A DNA stretch of 64,000 nucleotides from Ananas comosus (GCF_001540865.1 NC_033642.1:1646859-1710858); one strand, 5' to 3'. Counted from the first letter of the stretch, positions 23,243 through 35,769 are shown. Program-made: numbers and translations. Notes: generated by a model not told the origin, from the sequence alone.

Positions 23243-24856
23243 CAACTAGGTGTGCTAATGGAGAAAACAGGGCCGAAGCAATAAGGCGGGCCGAGTTTTG
23301 ATCCATAGGCTCTATTCAGCCCATCTCAACTAAGTCCACAAAATTAATCTCAGCCCCACTCTAGCATTGCATTGGACTCTTGTTCATAGCATGGATCCAA
23401 ACTATTATTCTTCTCTGTTCACAAAATTCTGACCCAAGCTTTTAGCTTGTCAAGAAATCAAATGCTGTTGCTGTTACTGTTTGCATTATGATAATACAAT
23501 CCACAGCTTTTATTTCGAAAATATAGTAAGATCAAGTATAAATGCTCGACTTAAACTCTCATCTGAGGGATTAATGTTTGAAGAAGTTAGAATGCATTTA
23601 AAGCATTGGTTGCATTGATATGATCAGAAACTCTGCTTAAATCAAGGGTAAGGTCGGAGACAGTCGAATAGTATTGCATCAAGCATGTGCACGAATATTC
23701 TGTGCATTATATTACGAAATGCTGCGTCCTCTCTTTTCTCACTTCCTGGTTGAAATATAATACGATAGAATTGAAAAACTAGAAACTTTGTATGCAAGAG
23801 ACTAGATATCTACGAACTTAAGCCGGTAATCCCTCTGAGTCAGGATATGAAACGTTTTAAATATATAGCCCACAAACCCTAACCTATTATTAATTGGTAG
23901 AACTTGAATACACAGAAACTTCTGTTTTGATATTTTTGTGAAATAATTATTTCTCTCTGATAGGTATACATAATATGGTCGATATCGATACTCCGGTGCC
24001 TCCAATAATCAATGCTTGATGGGGATTGCCTCTCTTAAAGTCATTGAAGAAGCTTCAATGCATTCACAATTGATTGGGTAAGATGCAGGGGAAAAAAATT
24101 AAGAAAAAAAAGAAAAAGAAAAACTAGTTAGGTGGAAAAAGAGGAGCTGGAGTCAAGTTCTAGAAGCTGGAAATTAGCACAAGCCTGGAGATGTTCCAAG
24201 CATGTGCTTACCTCCTTCTTCTTTTTCTTCTTCTCCTGCAAGAAACACAAAGATGACTAATTAATTAAATAAACATATTTGAAGAACAAGAATCCAGAAG
24301 GCAGCCAACAGTCTAGATGGCTAGTTGTATTACTCATTTTGATTTAAATAAGGGTTAGTTCCCGACCCCTTGATTTCATTGTAATTAGGTCTCAGCCGTT
24401 AAAAGCGGCGGTGTTAAAAATGAACGGAACGCCTTTTTCACTTTGTCCTCCAAAAATTAAAATTAAAATTTTTGAATTCAAATTCTGAATCAAAATTTAG
24501 TTTTAAATTAATAATCTGAAATTTGAATTTAAAGCTACAAGTTTGATTTAAAGCTGAATTAGAAATTTGAATTGGACTTTGAAATTGAATTTGAACTTTG
24601 ATTTCAAACTTAAAATATTGATTTTGATATTTCAATTGTATTCAAAACAAAATCTTAATTTAAATTTATAATAAAAATTCAAAATCTGAATTATATTTCA
24701 GATTTTGAATTTGCTCGACTAAAATTCAAAGCAACTGATCAGTAGCAAAAAAATAAGTTCGGTGTACGAGAAGGAGGCAATAACAAACTACTCCACAAAA
24801 GTTCCATTGGCCCTGAATCTCTCACTTTAAATTAAATCTCTAACTAATTTCATTGT
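23243..24856. other. Intergenic, no gene seen
   Basis: Holds some transposon-like scraps. Positions about 24445-24730 are reiterated AAATTTGAATT words similar to the interior of AT-rich MITEs. Open frames are short and driven by this composition. Confidence 0.5.
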
Positions 24857-25245
24857 TGTTAGATGTGACTCGAAATCTACTATCGATTCAGGTTCGGATT
24901 TACGACTCGCCGACAGCTTCGCGGTGCGACCAATTTGGAAAAGAAAATTATGGAGGACAAATGAATGTCTGTGGTGGGTAGCGGAGGGATCGGATCCGAA
25001 ACCCGTTATGAGTTTTTTCTTTTCGTTTATCGTTTATGCCCTAGAGGCGTGTGATCGTGGTTGGTTGTACAGAAGAACATTGTATTCCCTTTTCGTTCCA
25101 TAGTGAAGATCTCTCCTCCCTCGCCCGTGATTTTTCCCTGCAAAGGGTTTTTCACGTAAATCTGTGTCTCTTTATTTTTCTGCTTGTGGTTTGATTGTTT
25201 TTTGTGTTCGTCATTTTCGTTTTCGTTTGTGCGTTTATCGTAACA
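24857..25245 (+). mobile_element. Solo LTR with 5-bp target duplication (Copia-like)
   Basis: 389 bp beginning TGTTAG and ending CGTAACA, flanked by ATTGT at 24852-24856 and 25246-25250. TG...CA ends with a 5-bp duplication are diagnostic for an LTR. T-rich 3' part with TTTCGTTTGTGCG is reminiscent of Copia LTRs; superfamily is inferred. No internal domain remains, so it formed by LTR-LTR recombination. Confidence 0.85.
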
Positions 25246-25918
25246 ATTGTAAATTTACTTTAGTTATACATGATAACAACATAACAGAAAAAATGAGATG
25301 CATGATCAGCATAAAGCATTTATAGAATAGCATACTAGCGCGTCTTTTATCCAAGCTAAAATAAAAATTTTGATCTGAAATTCTTTGGGCTTGATTTTCT
25401 CGCTCATCAAAAGTTCTGATGAGTTGTTTATACGAACGAATCATTTGCTGACTTCTAAAGATTATATTATTTTAGCAAATAAAAAAATTATTCTGTGTGC
25501 AGGATTTTACTATTCAGTTGGTTATATCTAATTAATGATGTCTCTGCAGCAGTTGAGCTGTTGACCAGGTTGCTACACTTTTCAAAGTAACGGTTGATTA
25601 GAAGCTTCGTAGACGTTTCAGCGGTACGTGTAATAATAAACGCAAGAATATTAATTCAGCGCTTGCATAAACATATGGAAAGAAATCCGGTCAAATCAAA
25701 AGGGTTGAAAATAGAAAATATGGAAAAGCACGCTAATTGGACAGACTTCCACCCCACGCCAAGAGTGTGAAAAAGAAAGCCCGAGGAAAGCGGAGGATCC
25801 GCCGACAGCCCTCCAAGAAGTCCAGAAACCACCGCACATGCATGTGCAGACTGCAACAAGCCAATAGATTCAATTTTTTTTCTCTTTATTCCTTCTATTG
25901 GGCGTTAACTTCAATTTA
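25246..25918. other. Intergenic, no gene seen
   Basis: No recognised coding region. A short frame around 25737-25919 is rich in Lys/Arg but has no splice or homology support. Confidence 0.45.
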
Positions 25919-25993
25919 GGGCTTTTTTATAAAATAACCTTTCAAAAATTTAAAATTAAAAAAATAATTTTGTTAAAATTTTATTTGAAAAAA

Positions 25994-26348
25994 GGGAAAA
26001 CTTCAAAACCCCCCTGTGGTTTCGTGCATTCTCACTTTGCTACCCTGTGGTTTAAAACGTATTAATTTGCCCCCCTGTAGTTTCGTTTTTATCTTTTTAT
26101 TATCAATTTTTTTATTATTATTTTTTAAAATCAGTGACAAAGTTAAAATTAAAGGATACTAAAGTGACTATTCGATAAATATAGATGGTTATCTGAAGTT
26201 TTTTGTATATAATTTAACGAAATATTAACGAAAAAGCTTCCGAAAAGATAAAAATGAAACCACAGGGGGGTAAATTGATACGTTTTAAACCACAGGGTAG
26301 CAAAGTGAGAATGCACGAAACCACAGGGGGGTTTTTTGAAGTTTTCCC
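25994..26348. mobile_element. Mutator-like MITE, left-arm copy
   Basis: 355 bp, GGGAAAACTTC...GAAGTTTTCCC, with 9-bp duplication TTGAAAAAA at 25985-25993 and 26349-26357. Long inverted ends with CCCCCTGTGGTTTCG blocks. Confidence 0.92.
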
Positions 26349-26748
26349 TTGAAAAAATAACTCTTCTTTCGCCACGTAGACGTCACGTCAAATTTTTGCT
26401 ATGAATGCGGTGAATCATTCACCGCCTTCACATATATATAATAAAGGTGGTGAATCAAAGCGGTGAATGATTCACCGCCTTCATAATATATATCTAAAGA
26501 CGGTGAATCATTCATTGCTTTTAGTGCAAAATACCTGAAATTTATCGAAATTTGTCTAAGTCTTAAAGTTAAATACAGATAAGACGATGAATTATTCACC
26601 GTCTTCACATATATATTATGAAGGCGGTGAATCATTCACCGCCTTCATTTTATATATGTAAAGGCGGTGAAGGCGGTGAATGATTCACCGCCTTTGTAGT
26701 AAAAATTCAATATGACGAAAGGAGGGTTAGTTTTCCAAATAAAATTTA

Positions 26749-27101
26749 GGAAAAACTTCAAAAACCCCCCCTATGGTTTCGTGCATTCTCACTTTGCTAC
26801 CCTGCGGTTTAAAACGTATCAATTTGCCCCCCTGTGGTTTCGTTTTTATCTTTTTGTTATCAATTTTATTATTATTTTTTTTTAAAATCAGTGACAAAGT
26901 TTAAATTAAAGGATACTAAAGTGACTATTCATAAATATAGATGGTTATCTGAAGTTTTTGTATATAATTTAACGAAATATTAACGAAAAAGCTTTCGAAA
27001 AGATAAAAATGAAACACAGGGGGGGTAAATGATACGTTTTAAACCACAGGGGTAGCAAAGTGAGAATGCACGAAACCACATGGGGGGTTTTTAAGTTTTT
27101 C
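26749..27101. mobile_element. Mutator-like MITE, right-arm copy
   Basis: 353 bp with its own 9-bp duplication TAAAATTTA at 26740-26748 and 27102-27110. Almost the same sequence as the copy at 25994-26348. Confidence 0.92.
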
Positions 27102-27514
27102 TAAAATTTATAGGTTATTTTTCAATTTGAAATATTTGGAGGGTCATTTTACAAAAAAACGTCAATTTACTTATGTAGATGTAAGAGCAAATTTTTGTTT
27201 AATCACTTAAAAAAATTATATATTTAATTTATATTTTTATTTTTATTTCAAAAATTATCATCAAATAAAATAATAAATTAATTTTTTAAAAAATCACAAG
27301 ATTAGTATTCTATTTAATAATAAATTTTATACTGAATAATAACAAAATTTCAGAATAGTTACATAAAATTTTTGAATTGTATGATTGTAAAAGTACGTTG
27401 GAGATTTGTGCAGTCTTTTCAACACAGAAAAAAAAAGAAACAAAAAAAAAAAAAAGGCTTGTGCTGTCTACCTCAACATGCCGTCCGTACCTACGTCCTC
27501 ACATCCAAAAATTT

Positions 27515-28166
27515 TAGAATGGAACGGTTATATTAGTGACGTGGTGTGACACCTCAATAATCCCACATCGGATGGGAAAGGGATTATCATTGGGTTTATA
27601 ATAGACTTAGACACTAGTAATAATAACTGGGCTTAAGCATTTTGGGCTGTGGTTGGGCCCAACGAGTTATTATTGCTAGTGGGCTGGGTCGTTTCATTTG
27701 GTATCAGAGCCGGTTCACCAGCTGGACATGTGTGGCGAGTCTTGGCTGAGCCAGAGTCTGGATGACGGGCTAGCGAGATGAGTCTCACATCGCCTGGTGA
27801 TCTTGGGTTGTGTATGTGATTGGACTGACGAGGACGTCAGGGTCTTAACGGGGGGAGTCTGTGACACCCCAATAATCCCACATCGGATGGGAAAGGGGTT
27901 ATCATTGGGTTTATAATAGACTTAGGCACTAGTAATAATAACTGAGCTTAAGCATTTTGGGCTGTGGTTGGGCCCAACGAGTTATTATTGCTAGTGGGCT
28001 GGGTCGTTACACGTGGCGTAACAAGCCAATCAAATATTTTTTTAAAAAAATATATATCCTATGATTATTATAAAAAAATATTTTTATTGTACTTTTGTTT
28101 GAATAGAAGAAAAATGATTGGCTTGTTATTGATGACGTGGTGCAAGTGTGATAGTGTAGAATTCCC
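27515..28166. mobile_element. Short MITE (family of 3778-3957) split by a TRIM
   Basis: Left part GAATGGAACGG...GACGTGG at 27517-27544 and right part CGTAACAAGCCAATC...GTGTAGAATTC at 28017-28166 are contiguous in the copy at 3778. Insertion of the TRIM with its 5-bp duplication explains the interruption. Confidence 0.75.
27545..28011 (+). mobile_element. Complete TRIM retrotransposon, Cassandra-like but without the 5S block
   Basis: 467 bp: LTRs at 27545-27696 and 27860-28011 (152 bp, TG...CA), primer-binding site TGGTATCAGAGC at 27699-27710, short non-coding internal domain, purine tract GGGGGGAG at 27850-27857, and 5-bp duplication CGTGG at 27540-27544 and 28012-28016. Non-autonomous; must be mobilised by another element's proteins. 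Internal domain near-identical to that of the Cassandra element at 48758-49240. Confidence 0.95.
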
Positions 28167-28199
28167 CACCCTCACATCGTCACAAGAATTGATTTCAAG

Positions 28200-29915
28200 A
28201 GGTTAAATTACACTTTGGTCCTCAAACAGTAAGGAAAATGACAAATTCTTAAATTTTCTTGATTAAAATTATATTTTTTATTTTAAAATTTGTAAATTAT
28301 TATAAATAACTTCTACATTCTTATTTAGTTAACTAAATATTAATCTATCAGTTGTGACGCGAGCTTTCGAGACTAGTGGTCATCCATCCTAAAACTACTC
28401 TAACCGTAAGCTTGCTTATTCTGACTATACAGAATTCCGAAGGTATCACATTTTTCCTCGCTTAAACTCTAACGTGCTCGTCATGCTCAAGTATACTTAC
28501 AAGTATAATTATTTGCTCTGATATTGAGTGATTACTCATCCTAATATTACTCTTACTTAGCCCTCTTAATCGTTTAGGCTTAACTACTACTTAAAATGTT
28601 ATAGTCGGATAAAGAGATTTAGTCCTACTATACCTTATATACGAGACTATTTTAAATCCAAAAGGTGTTGCATCACTGATGTTGAATTTATGTACTAATA
28701 TTTGATCGATGAGACGACATCACCAGTGCATTACTGATGTGGAAGTGATGTAATAGTAATGCTATCCAAATTTTGTACTTGGTTTAATATATTTAAATCT
28801 AACTATTGTAGTTGAAATTGTACAAGGCAGCTCAATTGTAATAGAGAGAATGATGTTCAAATTTACTTTAGTTCCAACTACAGCACCTGGAGAGAATAGT
28901 TTTAAATAAAAAGTAATCTTACCTCTCTAATCACCTTTTAAACAAAATATTTATTTATTTATTTATTTTCTGTTGAGATTATTTTACCATCTCATATATA
29001 AAATAATTAAACTTTACATATGCATTTCTCAACTATATACAATTAAATAAATTATTTACTGTTACAGTAATTTGACATGGTACCATAACTATATTAATTA
29101 CATGTATCATCTATGCATGTCAAGTACTTATTAATTAAGTTCATATTTAAAGAAAATGACAAAAACCAAGTTCCGCCGTGGTTTTGGTAAAACCGTTATG
29201 TAAATATTCATTTTTTTATATTTTCTTCCTGACTTTAAAAAACTATATATTATACTCGATCTCTCAAAATTTTAAATTGATATATTTAGACATATTTTAT
29301 TTATTTTTTATAATTTACACCGAAAATATCTTTAAGAATGACAGTAAGATATTAAAAAATTATTTTTTTCATAGATTAAGTAATAATAGCTTGATAATTT
29401 CGCTCTTTCTCCATTACGACCGTTACCCTAAAATATTTTTAAAAATTTAAGAAAATAAAATATAGATTTTTAAATGTCTGGAAGAAAACGTAAAAAAAAA
29501 TAGATATTTGTAAGAAAAATTTCTTTAATATTTGTTCTTTATATTCATTGCTTAGCTAACTCATGTATTGCTAAACCTATACCTAAACATCAATTGAGTA
29601 TTCAATGCATTAATTTACTCCTTATTATGACAAAAAATGGCAACTAATCATCTATCTTATTACTTTGAACTACAAATAATGTGAAGAATTATCTTAAAAT
29701 TTGAAATTATTAAAGTGAATCATAATTTTCCCTAGATGCTTTGGATATACTTCAAAATATTAAGTACGATCTCATATAAATATTCTAGTAATTAATTTTT
29801 GGAAATAAGAAGAATATTTTTATATATCTATGTACTTCAAAATATTAAGCAAGATCTCAAATAAATAATCAATTTAATAATCAATTTAATGTTAAGTAAT
29901 GCCACTTAGTGGTGT
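28200..29915. other. AT-rich intergenic, no gene seen
   Basis: Positions 29160-29520 form a loose AT-rich foldback (ACCAAGTTCC... and inverse) like that at 14555. Nothing else recognised. Confidence 0.45.
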
Positions 29916-29919
29916 CGAC

Positions 29920-30418
29920 AAGCTGAACACGAGCGAGCTGGGACGGCTCTTGTTCGGTTTATTTAATAAACGAGCTGAACATGAGCTGGCTCATGAGCTG
30001 GCCAACGAATAATAAGTTAAATGAATTAGATTGTATATATATAAAAAATAAATTTATAAAATCTTACCCATTACACTACAATTTAATGGCTGAAATTTTA
30101 CATATAAATAAGTTTTTTTACAATTGAGATCGGCTTTATATTTTTTTTTTGCTAAAATCAAATTATATATATATATATTATATATATATATATGATATCA
30201 TATATATATATATATTATATATAATTATATATATTATAATATATAATATAAAATACTAAATTATACTAAATTATAAATAATGTATTCGACTTGTTATCAG
30301 CGACGCCGAGCAGTGACCAATTGTGCTTTCGGTCGTTATTGAATCTGAAATGTAGCTCGGTTCGGTTTTATAGATGAGCATGCTTGAGTTCATTCAAGCC
30401 GAATCCGAGCTGGTGATG
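29920..30418. mobile_element. MITE-like sequence with GAGCTGAACATGAGCTGG ends
   Basis: Left half has GCTGAACACGAGCGAGCTG and CATGAGCTGGCTCATGAGCTGG; right half has GCTCGGTTCGG and AAGCCGAATCCGAGCTGG; between lie A/T and (TA)n. Similar GAACACGAACTAG/AGCTCGTT words occur at 36270-36420 and 60780-60960. Exact termini not resolved. Confidence 0.45.
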
Positions 30419-30421
30419 CAG

Positions 30422-30546
30422 AAATGACTGGATTGCCACAGCTAGTGCCACTAAGGAATACAACTAATGCAAATGAATTAATTTTACTTGCGTTGGGGGT
30501 ATACCTGCAAAAATCTGCCCTAAGCTTTAAGGGTTCCAACGTACAG
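30422..30546 (+). pseudogene. Orphan exon-like segment, product not recognised
   Basis: A 125-bp open segment bounded by a good acceptor (GGTGATGCAG at 30421) and a strong donor (CAG|GTCAGT at 30547). It encodes residues such as GLPQLVPLRNTTNANELILL and GVYLQKSALSFKGSN, which look like real protein sequence rather than low-complexity translation. I do not recognise the family. No convincing upstream or downstream exon was found in frame, so it is probably a gene fragment captured or left behind among repeats; part of an unmodelled gene is the alternative. A second open stretch at about 30944-31036 (with EEAWYPGEKSRLGHVKQQ) is in an incompatible phase. Confidence 0.35.
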
Positions 30547-30549
30547 GTC

Positions 30550-32007
30550 AGTGCAGTGGTGTTATTGAGTTTTCTGAATGCTGATTATTTTTGGTTTATT
30601 CCTGTTTGACTAATACCCGTATAGCCTGAAGTTCTACATTATCAATCTACATTCATTCTTTTTGTCTATTGTATGTAAACTTGGTGCTGGGTGACGAACC
30701 TTAGATAATTTTGAGTTCAGTTGTTTGTTTATGCTGAGTATGTAATAAGTGGCTCCCTTATCTTACCTAATAAGTTAGATACCCATTTACGCCTATAAAT
30801 TTATAGATTTATTATATACTATTTATTTTTTATCTATTTACACGATAATTCTACCATTTACTTATAAACACTACGGTAATTCTAATCCTTTATAGGCAAG
30901 TAGCCGTTTGGTTTTACCTGTTTAATCCAATATTTTAGAGGAGGCGTGGTATCCAGGTGAGAAGTCGAGGTTGGGACATGTTAAGCAGCAGACGCACGCA
31001 AGTCGAGAGTATGTGAAGTGGAGGATATTACCGTAACTATTGGTCGTTATTATATTTTTCATTCCCATAAAAAAAACGGAAGTGAGGGAGACTGATTCAT
31101 AACTCCACTTACACCAAAACAAACTGCCTTAGACAGGTACATTATTTTCTTAATGAAGTCCATAATATATGATAATTCATCAACCGTTAACTCTATTTGA
31201 TATACTTCTAATTTTATTTTCATTAATTTATATATACTATTATAATATAGACTTATAGTATTACTCATGATATATATAAAATTTATTTGAATTACAAATC
31301 ATTTTGAAATAACTACTTAATATTTTAAAATTTTAATTTTATTATCTAACTTTTCTACTGATTTGATTTAAGTCAGTAAACAACAATTTATCTTTAAAAT
31401 TTGAATGTGTACTTTAACTTTACATGTTTAATTAATATACTGATACAATTTTCGCAAGCATGAATTCATTAAAGTAAGTCATTAGATTAAATTCCTTTTA
31501 TTCTGAATAAATAATTTCAATCAATCAAATTTAAGATTTTATTAAGTTTATCAGAATTTTTCAAATTTGATGCTTATAATTGACAATTGATGATATTTCT
31601 TTCCAAATAAAACTCACATAGTCAACTACAAATAGAATATAGAGCCATTAATATATAACCAAATTTTTTTTTTAATTAACAAAATAAATAATATTTAAAA
31701 ATTGAAGGAATTCAATTGAAATAAGTAAATTGAAAGGTTCAATTTCAAAATGGCCAACAGTTGAAAAACTTATATATACGTATATACATTTTTATTATTT
31801 GGTGTGAGTGTTAAAAATTTAAAAGCATTGCGTTAGACGAGGGGATTAGAATATGTTGAAAAACAGAGATTAAAGGTTCTATACTTCTTAGGAATCATAA
31901 AGATTTCTAATTAATTATGCCTATTCACATTTAGACAACCTCCGATTAAGCTGGTCAATTATGATAATTAGTAAAACAGAATGTATTTCTTTTTTTATTC
32001 TTATACA
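30550..32007. other. AT-rich intergenic, no confident gene
   Basis: Apart from the short open stretch at 30944-31036 nothing coding is visible. Sequence beyond 31100 is plain A/T-rich. Confidence 0.45.
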
Positions 32008-32012
32008 TCGGT

Positions 32013-34398
32013 TGTCACACCCCGGATTCCTCGTTTCTCCGGGCACGCTAACAGACTCGCCGTACATATAGGAATTTTTTCTGTATACGAAGCGAAGTTG
32101 TACATGTACCTGTAATCATACAATACTACAACCAGTAGTATAGAACTGCTAGAAAGGAATGAAACATATATAATAACAGTGGTTCAATACATACATAGCA
32201 TCTCGGTATAAAAATACTCGCTCCAGCGAGGTACAATATCAGTATGTAGAGAACCAAAAACTACAACTATCTATAGCTGGTACTCGCAACGCATTTGCCA
32301 CGATCAGTATCAGTAGTAGCAGCAGCCGCAACCGAAGGCTATGCAAAATATCCACAACTGGGCGTGAAAACTACTGTAAAACGAAGTAGTCTTCAGTGGG
32401 TACCGCTACCGACCTCAACGGCTTATCCACTAAGTCTACAAAAGGTATACTCAAAGATAGTAAAGGAAGCTGGAACAAATCTACAGCTATATGCCACTAT
32501 ACTATCATGATCCGACACTACTATCTGTAGAATAACGCGATCTCTTACCCCAATCTCACTAGGGACTGTGAACACACCCGTCTTAGGGACTGTGAATACA
32601 CCCGTCCCGCCTGTCAAAACTATACAGCTACCTCTACACTAAACAGTCCGTGGAGAGTAAGTCCAACCAGGACACATTGACACCAACGCAACAGCACTAA
32701 GCCCGACTCCGGAGTGGCACTCGTGGGCGCTACCCAACCGAGTATGCAAGCGTGTCTCTGTCGAGCTCAATCAGGGTCTCACAAGCAATAGTCAAGTAAA
32801 CAGGGTCTAACAACCAAACTCACATGCCCTTGATATAATCTGATGCAAAACAGCAATCTAGGTCCACCATCAACCTCAACGGCACCCGACAGTCCGGAAC
32901 AGCCTAACTCTGCTGTAAAAATAAGCTCGGCATCCCGGCACGAGCGTAAATACATTCTATACTATCTTGGATATCCACCGCCCACAAACTGCGGTGATAC
33001 AAACAAATTACGACTCTTAGAGCTAAATCTGATAGTTTTAACATATGACCGTATAGAATCAGCAGTTTTTTCCTAAGTCAAATCCAAATCCAACATGTAT
33101 TATTTAACTAATAGTATAAGCCCCAATTTAGATTTAGAACCTCCGTAAATCAGTGAATCGAGCAATTAAACATGCTGTATAAAAACGGCGAATACATGTT
33201 GACAACTACTAAACTTAGGAAGAAATCCATGTAACTCGGTAAGCATCACATTAAACCCACCTCTAACGCAAAATTCACGGCAGTGAAGAGGCCACGAAGT
33301 TGCCGACAACCCTGCTGTAACCAGCCGAAAACACCAAGGACTAGCAACCAAGCAACTTCGAGGATCTAAACACCAAAAATACAAAAAAATTGCATTATAA
33401 CCCTCAAATTTCAGCACCTAAGCTAAAACCTCCACTTCCAATGTGAAAATTCACCTAACAATCTTCAAATTGGGTGAAAAATGTCCCAATTCCAGTAGAC
33501 TATGTTGGAGTATCACCCTCTGGTTCAAAATCTCACTTCCTCCAAAGATTGCATCATGAAAACCCAAAAACAACACAAATCAGCTCAAAGCCACCAGCAG
33601 CAGAGAAAAACCTAAAATTGACTAAGCTAATCTCAACCAAATTCTGTCAAAATGTGCTCCACGAATTTCTCTTGAAGTTCAGAATCCACCAAACCAAGTT
33701 TCGTGGCAAACAGAGCTTTCTACGTCGAACACGAATCAAAACGCCGAAGGTCGCTGCTGGAATTCTGCTGAAACTGCAGTCTTCAAGGTAGAAAGTGTGC
33801 AATTTGGAGAAATTAGGAGTAATTTGAGGGATTGCAATGCAAATTGGCCTTCACTGTGAAAAAGAGTTCACTAGGGACGAACTCTAGCTATTTCTAGGGA
33901 GGAGAAATTGTCAGATAAGCCTAAGGGACAAATAACACAAACCTGCTGTCCCTGTAGAAACGGGCAGTTTCGGGCGCCCGAAATAAGGTTCTGGGTATCC
34001 GAAACATCCAGGCTACACACTTACTCTACTTCGGTTCCGCCGCCTGCGGTCTGCTATGCCCTTAACGTAGTCCGACAGAACTCACCTACCACATACATGT
34101 GTCAACGAGAACGATATTTCCAAGATAAACTTTCGGACCCACATCTGGGCGCCCGAAATATAGGATCCGAATTGGCTTCCAGTTCTGCTCAGACCAGCAC
34201 TCAAGTTCTGGGCGATCCAAATTCAGTTCTGGGCGCCCGAATCTGGCAAAACTCCAGTTTTGCTTATTTGAGTGCGTCGAGTCCATTTCTGCATCCATTT
34301 CGTGCAGAAACGACTCTGACTCAGTTCGACACTCTCCAGATGTGTCGACCAGTTACTAATACTGTAGCCAATCCTATCCAAACCTCCGGAACACTACA
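32013..34398 (-). mobile_element. Solo LTR of a Gypsy-type retrotransposon, minus orientation
   Basis: 2386 bp beginning TGTCACACCCCGGATT and ending CCGGAACACTACA on the + strand, with 5-bp duplication TCGGT at 32008-32012 and 34399-34403. Its reverse complement matches the LTRs at 45544-47421 and 47635-50525 (TGTAGTGTTCCGGAGGTTTG at the start, ATCCGGGGTG near the end, CTCGCTGGAGCGAG inside). Gypsy assignment comes from the gag-pol fragment next to the third copy. The 233-codon frame within it is not a gene. Confidence 0.92.
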
Positions 34399-34743
34399 TC
34401 GGTGTACAAAAATTAATACAACTGAAAAAGAGGAAAAGCGACAATTATCATCTCTCTACTTCTCTCCTCGTCGAGGTATTTCTCCAAACAATGTGAACCA
34501 TGCATCATGCATAAGCTTTCTTTGGTATTTCATCGAGCATTTGACATGCACACAAGTAATGTGCAAATTGTTTTCGACATTTCATCGAATACTTGGCACG
34601 CGTACATGAACAATACAGCATGCACAATTTTTTTTGGCATTTTGTCTAACACTTGGCATGTGCACATAAACTATCCATTATGCACAACTTGTTTTTGACA
34701 AATTAAAGCCAATTAAAAACAATGGCAATCAATAATTTGATTG

Positions 34744-35345
34744 GAGCTTTCCGTCGATGGCTAAGCGTCAAGCGGATGATCGCCGTCGTCGTCGTCGTCG
34801 TCTACCGCCGACGGCTAAGCGTCAAGCGGATGATCGTCGTCGTCGTTGTCGTCGTCTACCGCCGACGGCTAAGCGTCAAACGGATGATCGTCGTCGTCAT
34901 TGTCGTCGCCACCTTTACCGCCGACGGCTAAGCGTCAAGCGGATTGTCGTTGTCATTATCCGACGGCAAAGCGTCAAGCAGATCATCGTCGTCGTTGTCG
35001 TCATCTACCGCCGACGGCTAAGCGTCAAGCGGATCGTTGTCGTTGTCGTCGCTACCTTTACCGTTGACGGCAAAGCGTCAAGTGGATCATCGTCGTCGTT
35101 GTCGTCATCTACCGCCGACGGCTAAGTGTCAAGCGGATGATCGTCGTCGTCGTTGTCATCGTCTACTGCCGGCGGCTAAGCGTCAAACAGATGATTATTG
35201 TCGTTGTCATCGCCGTCTTTACTGCCACTTATCGCCGTCGTTGTCGTCGCCCTTACCGTCAACGGCAAAGCGTCAAACGGATCGTAGTCGTTGTCGTCGC
35301 CACCTTTACCGCCGACAGCAAAGCGTCAAGCGGATGGTCGTCGTC
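34744..35345. repeat. Minisatellite of about 60-bp units (ACGGCTAAGCGTCAAGCGGA)
   Basis: About ten head-to-tail units, each with ACGGCTAAGCGTCAAGCGGA followed by a GTC/GTT triplet run and a TACCGCCG link. In one frame the units read PPTAKRQADDRRRR. Units differ in the number of triplets. A spread of stop codons in other frames and no start context argue against a gene. Confidence 0.85.
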
Positions 35346-35769
35346 GCCTTTCTCCACCGCTCATCGCCGTCGTTGACGTCAACGCAACAGCAGCAGGAGG
35401 ATGGTCGCCTCCTTGGTCGATGATGGCGCCACAACAGCAAAAAGGAACATGCACCACTTCGGCATTAATGACGACGGGGCAATGACAGTTAGCTACGGTG
35501 TAAGAATGCCGACGAGCGGTCTTATTTTATTGATTGACGACGACCCGGCGTAGTAGAGGTTAATGACGGCATGTGTAGCCCGGTGTGCATAGAAAGCTCG
35601 ATGTATAAAGTGCCTTAACTAGGAGAGAGAGAAAGAGAAAATAAAAGTAAGAGAATCTAAACCCACCTTTCTATTTGGCTCTTTTTTTTATTCAAGTTTT
35701 CTTTTCTCTCTTTTTTTTTGTGAGTAGAATCTCCCTCCATATTTTTTTGTTCACTTCTCTTTATATAGA

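Larger units (their letters stand above)
25919..27161. mobile_element. Second palindrome-rich foldback element, with two Mutator-like MITEs nested in its arms
   Basis: Ends GGGCTTTTTTATAAAATAAC and an inverse right part (GGGTCATTTTACAAAAAAAC), flanked by TCAATTTA at 25911-25918 and 27162-27169. The core (26400-26700) has six words built on GGTGAATSATTCACC, e.g. AAGGCGGTGAATCATTCACC near 26618. It is the same family as 4146-4730, with the CGCCACGTAGACGTCACGTC block in the left arm. Confidence 0.82.

Noticed and set aside
33908..34609. 233-codon open frame on the + strand
   Set aside because: Lies antisense across a Gypsy-type solo LTR and its flank; no recognised domain, and the frame is not kept in the sibling LTRs.
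34757..35423. Arg-rich 122- and 128-codon frames with repeated PPTAKRQADDRRRR
   Set aside because: Direct translation of a minisatellite; frames shift between units and there is no start or splice context.
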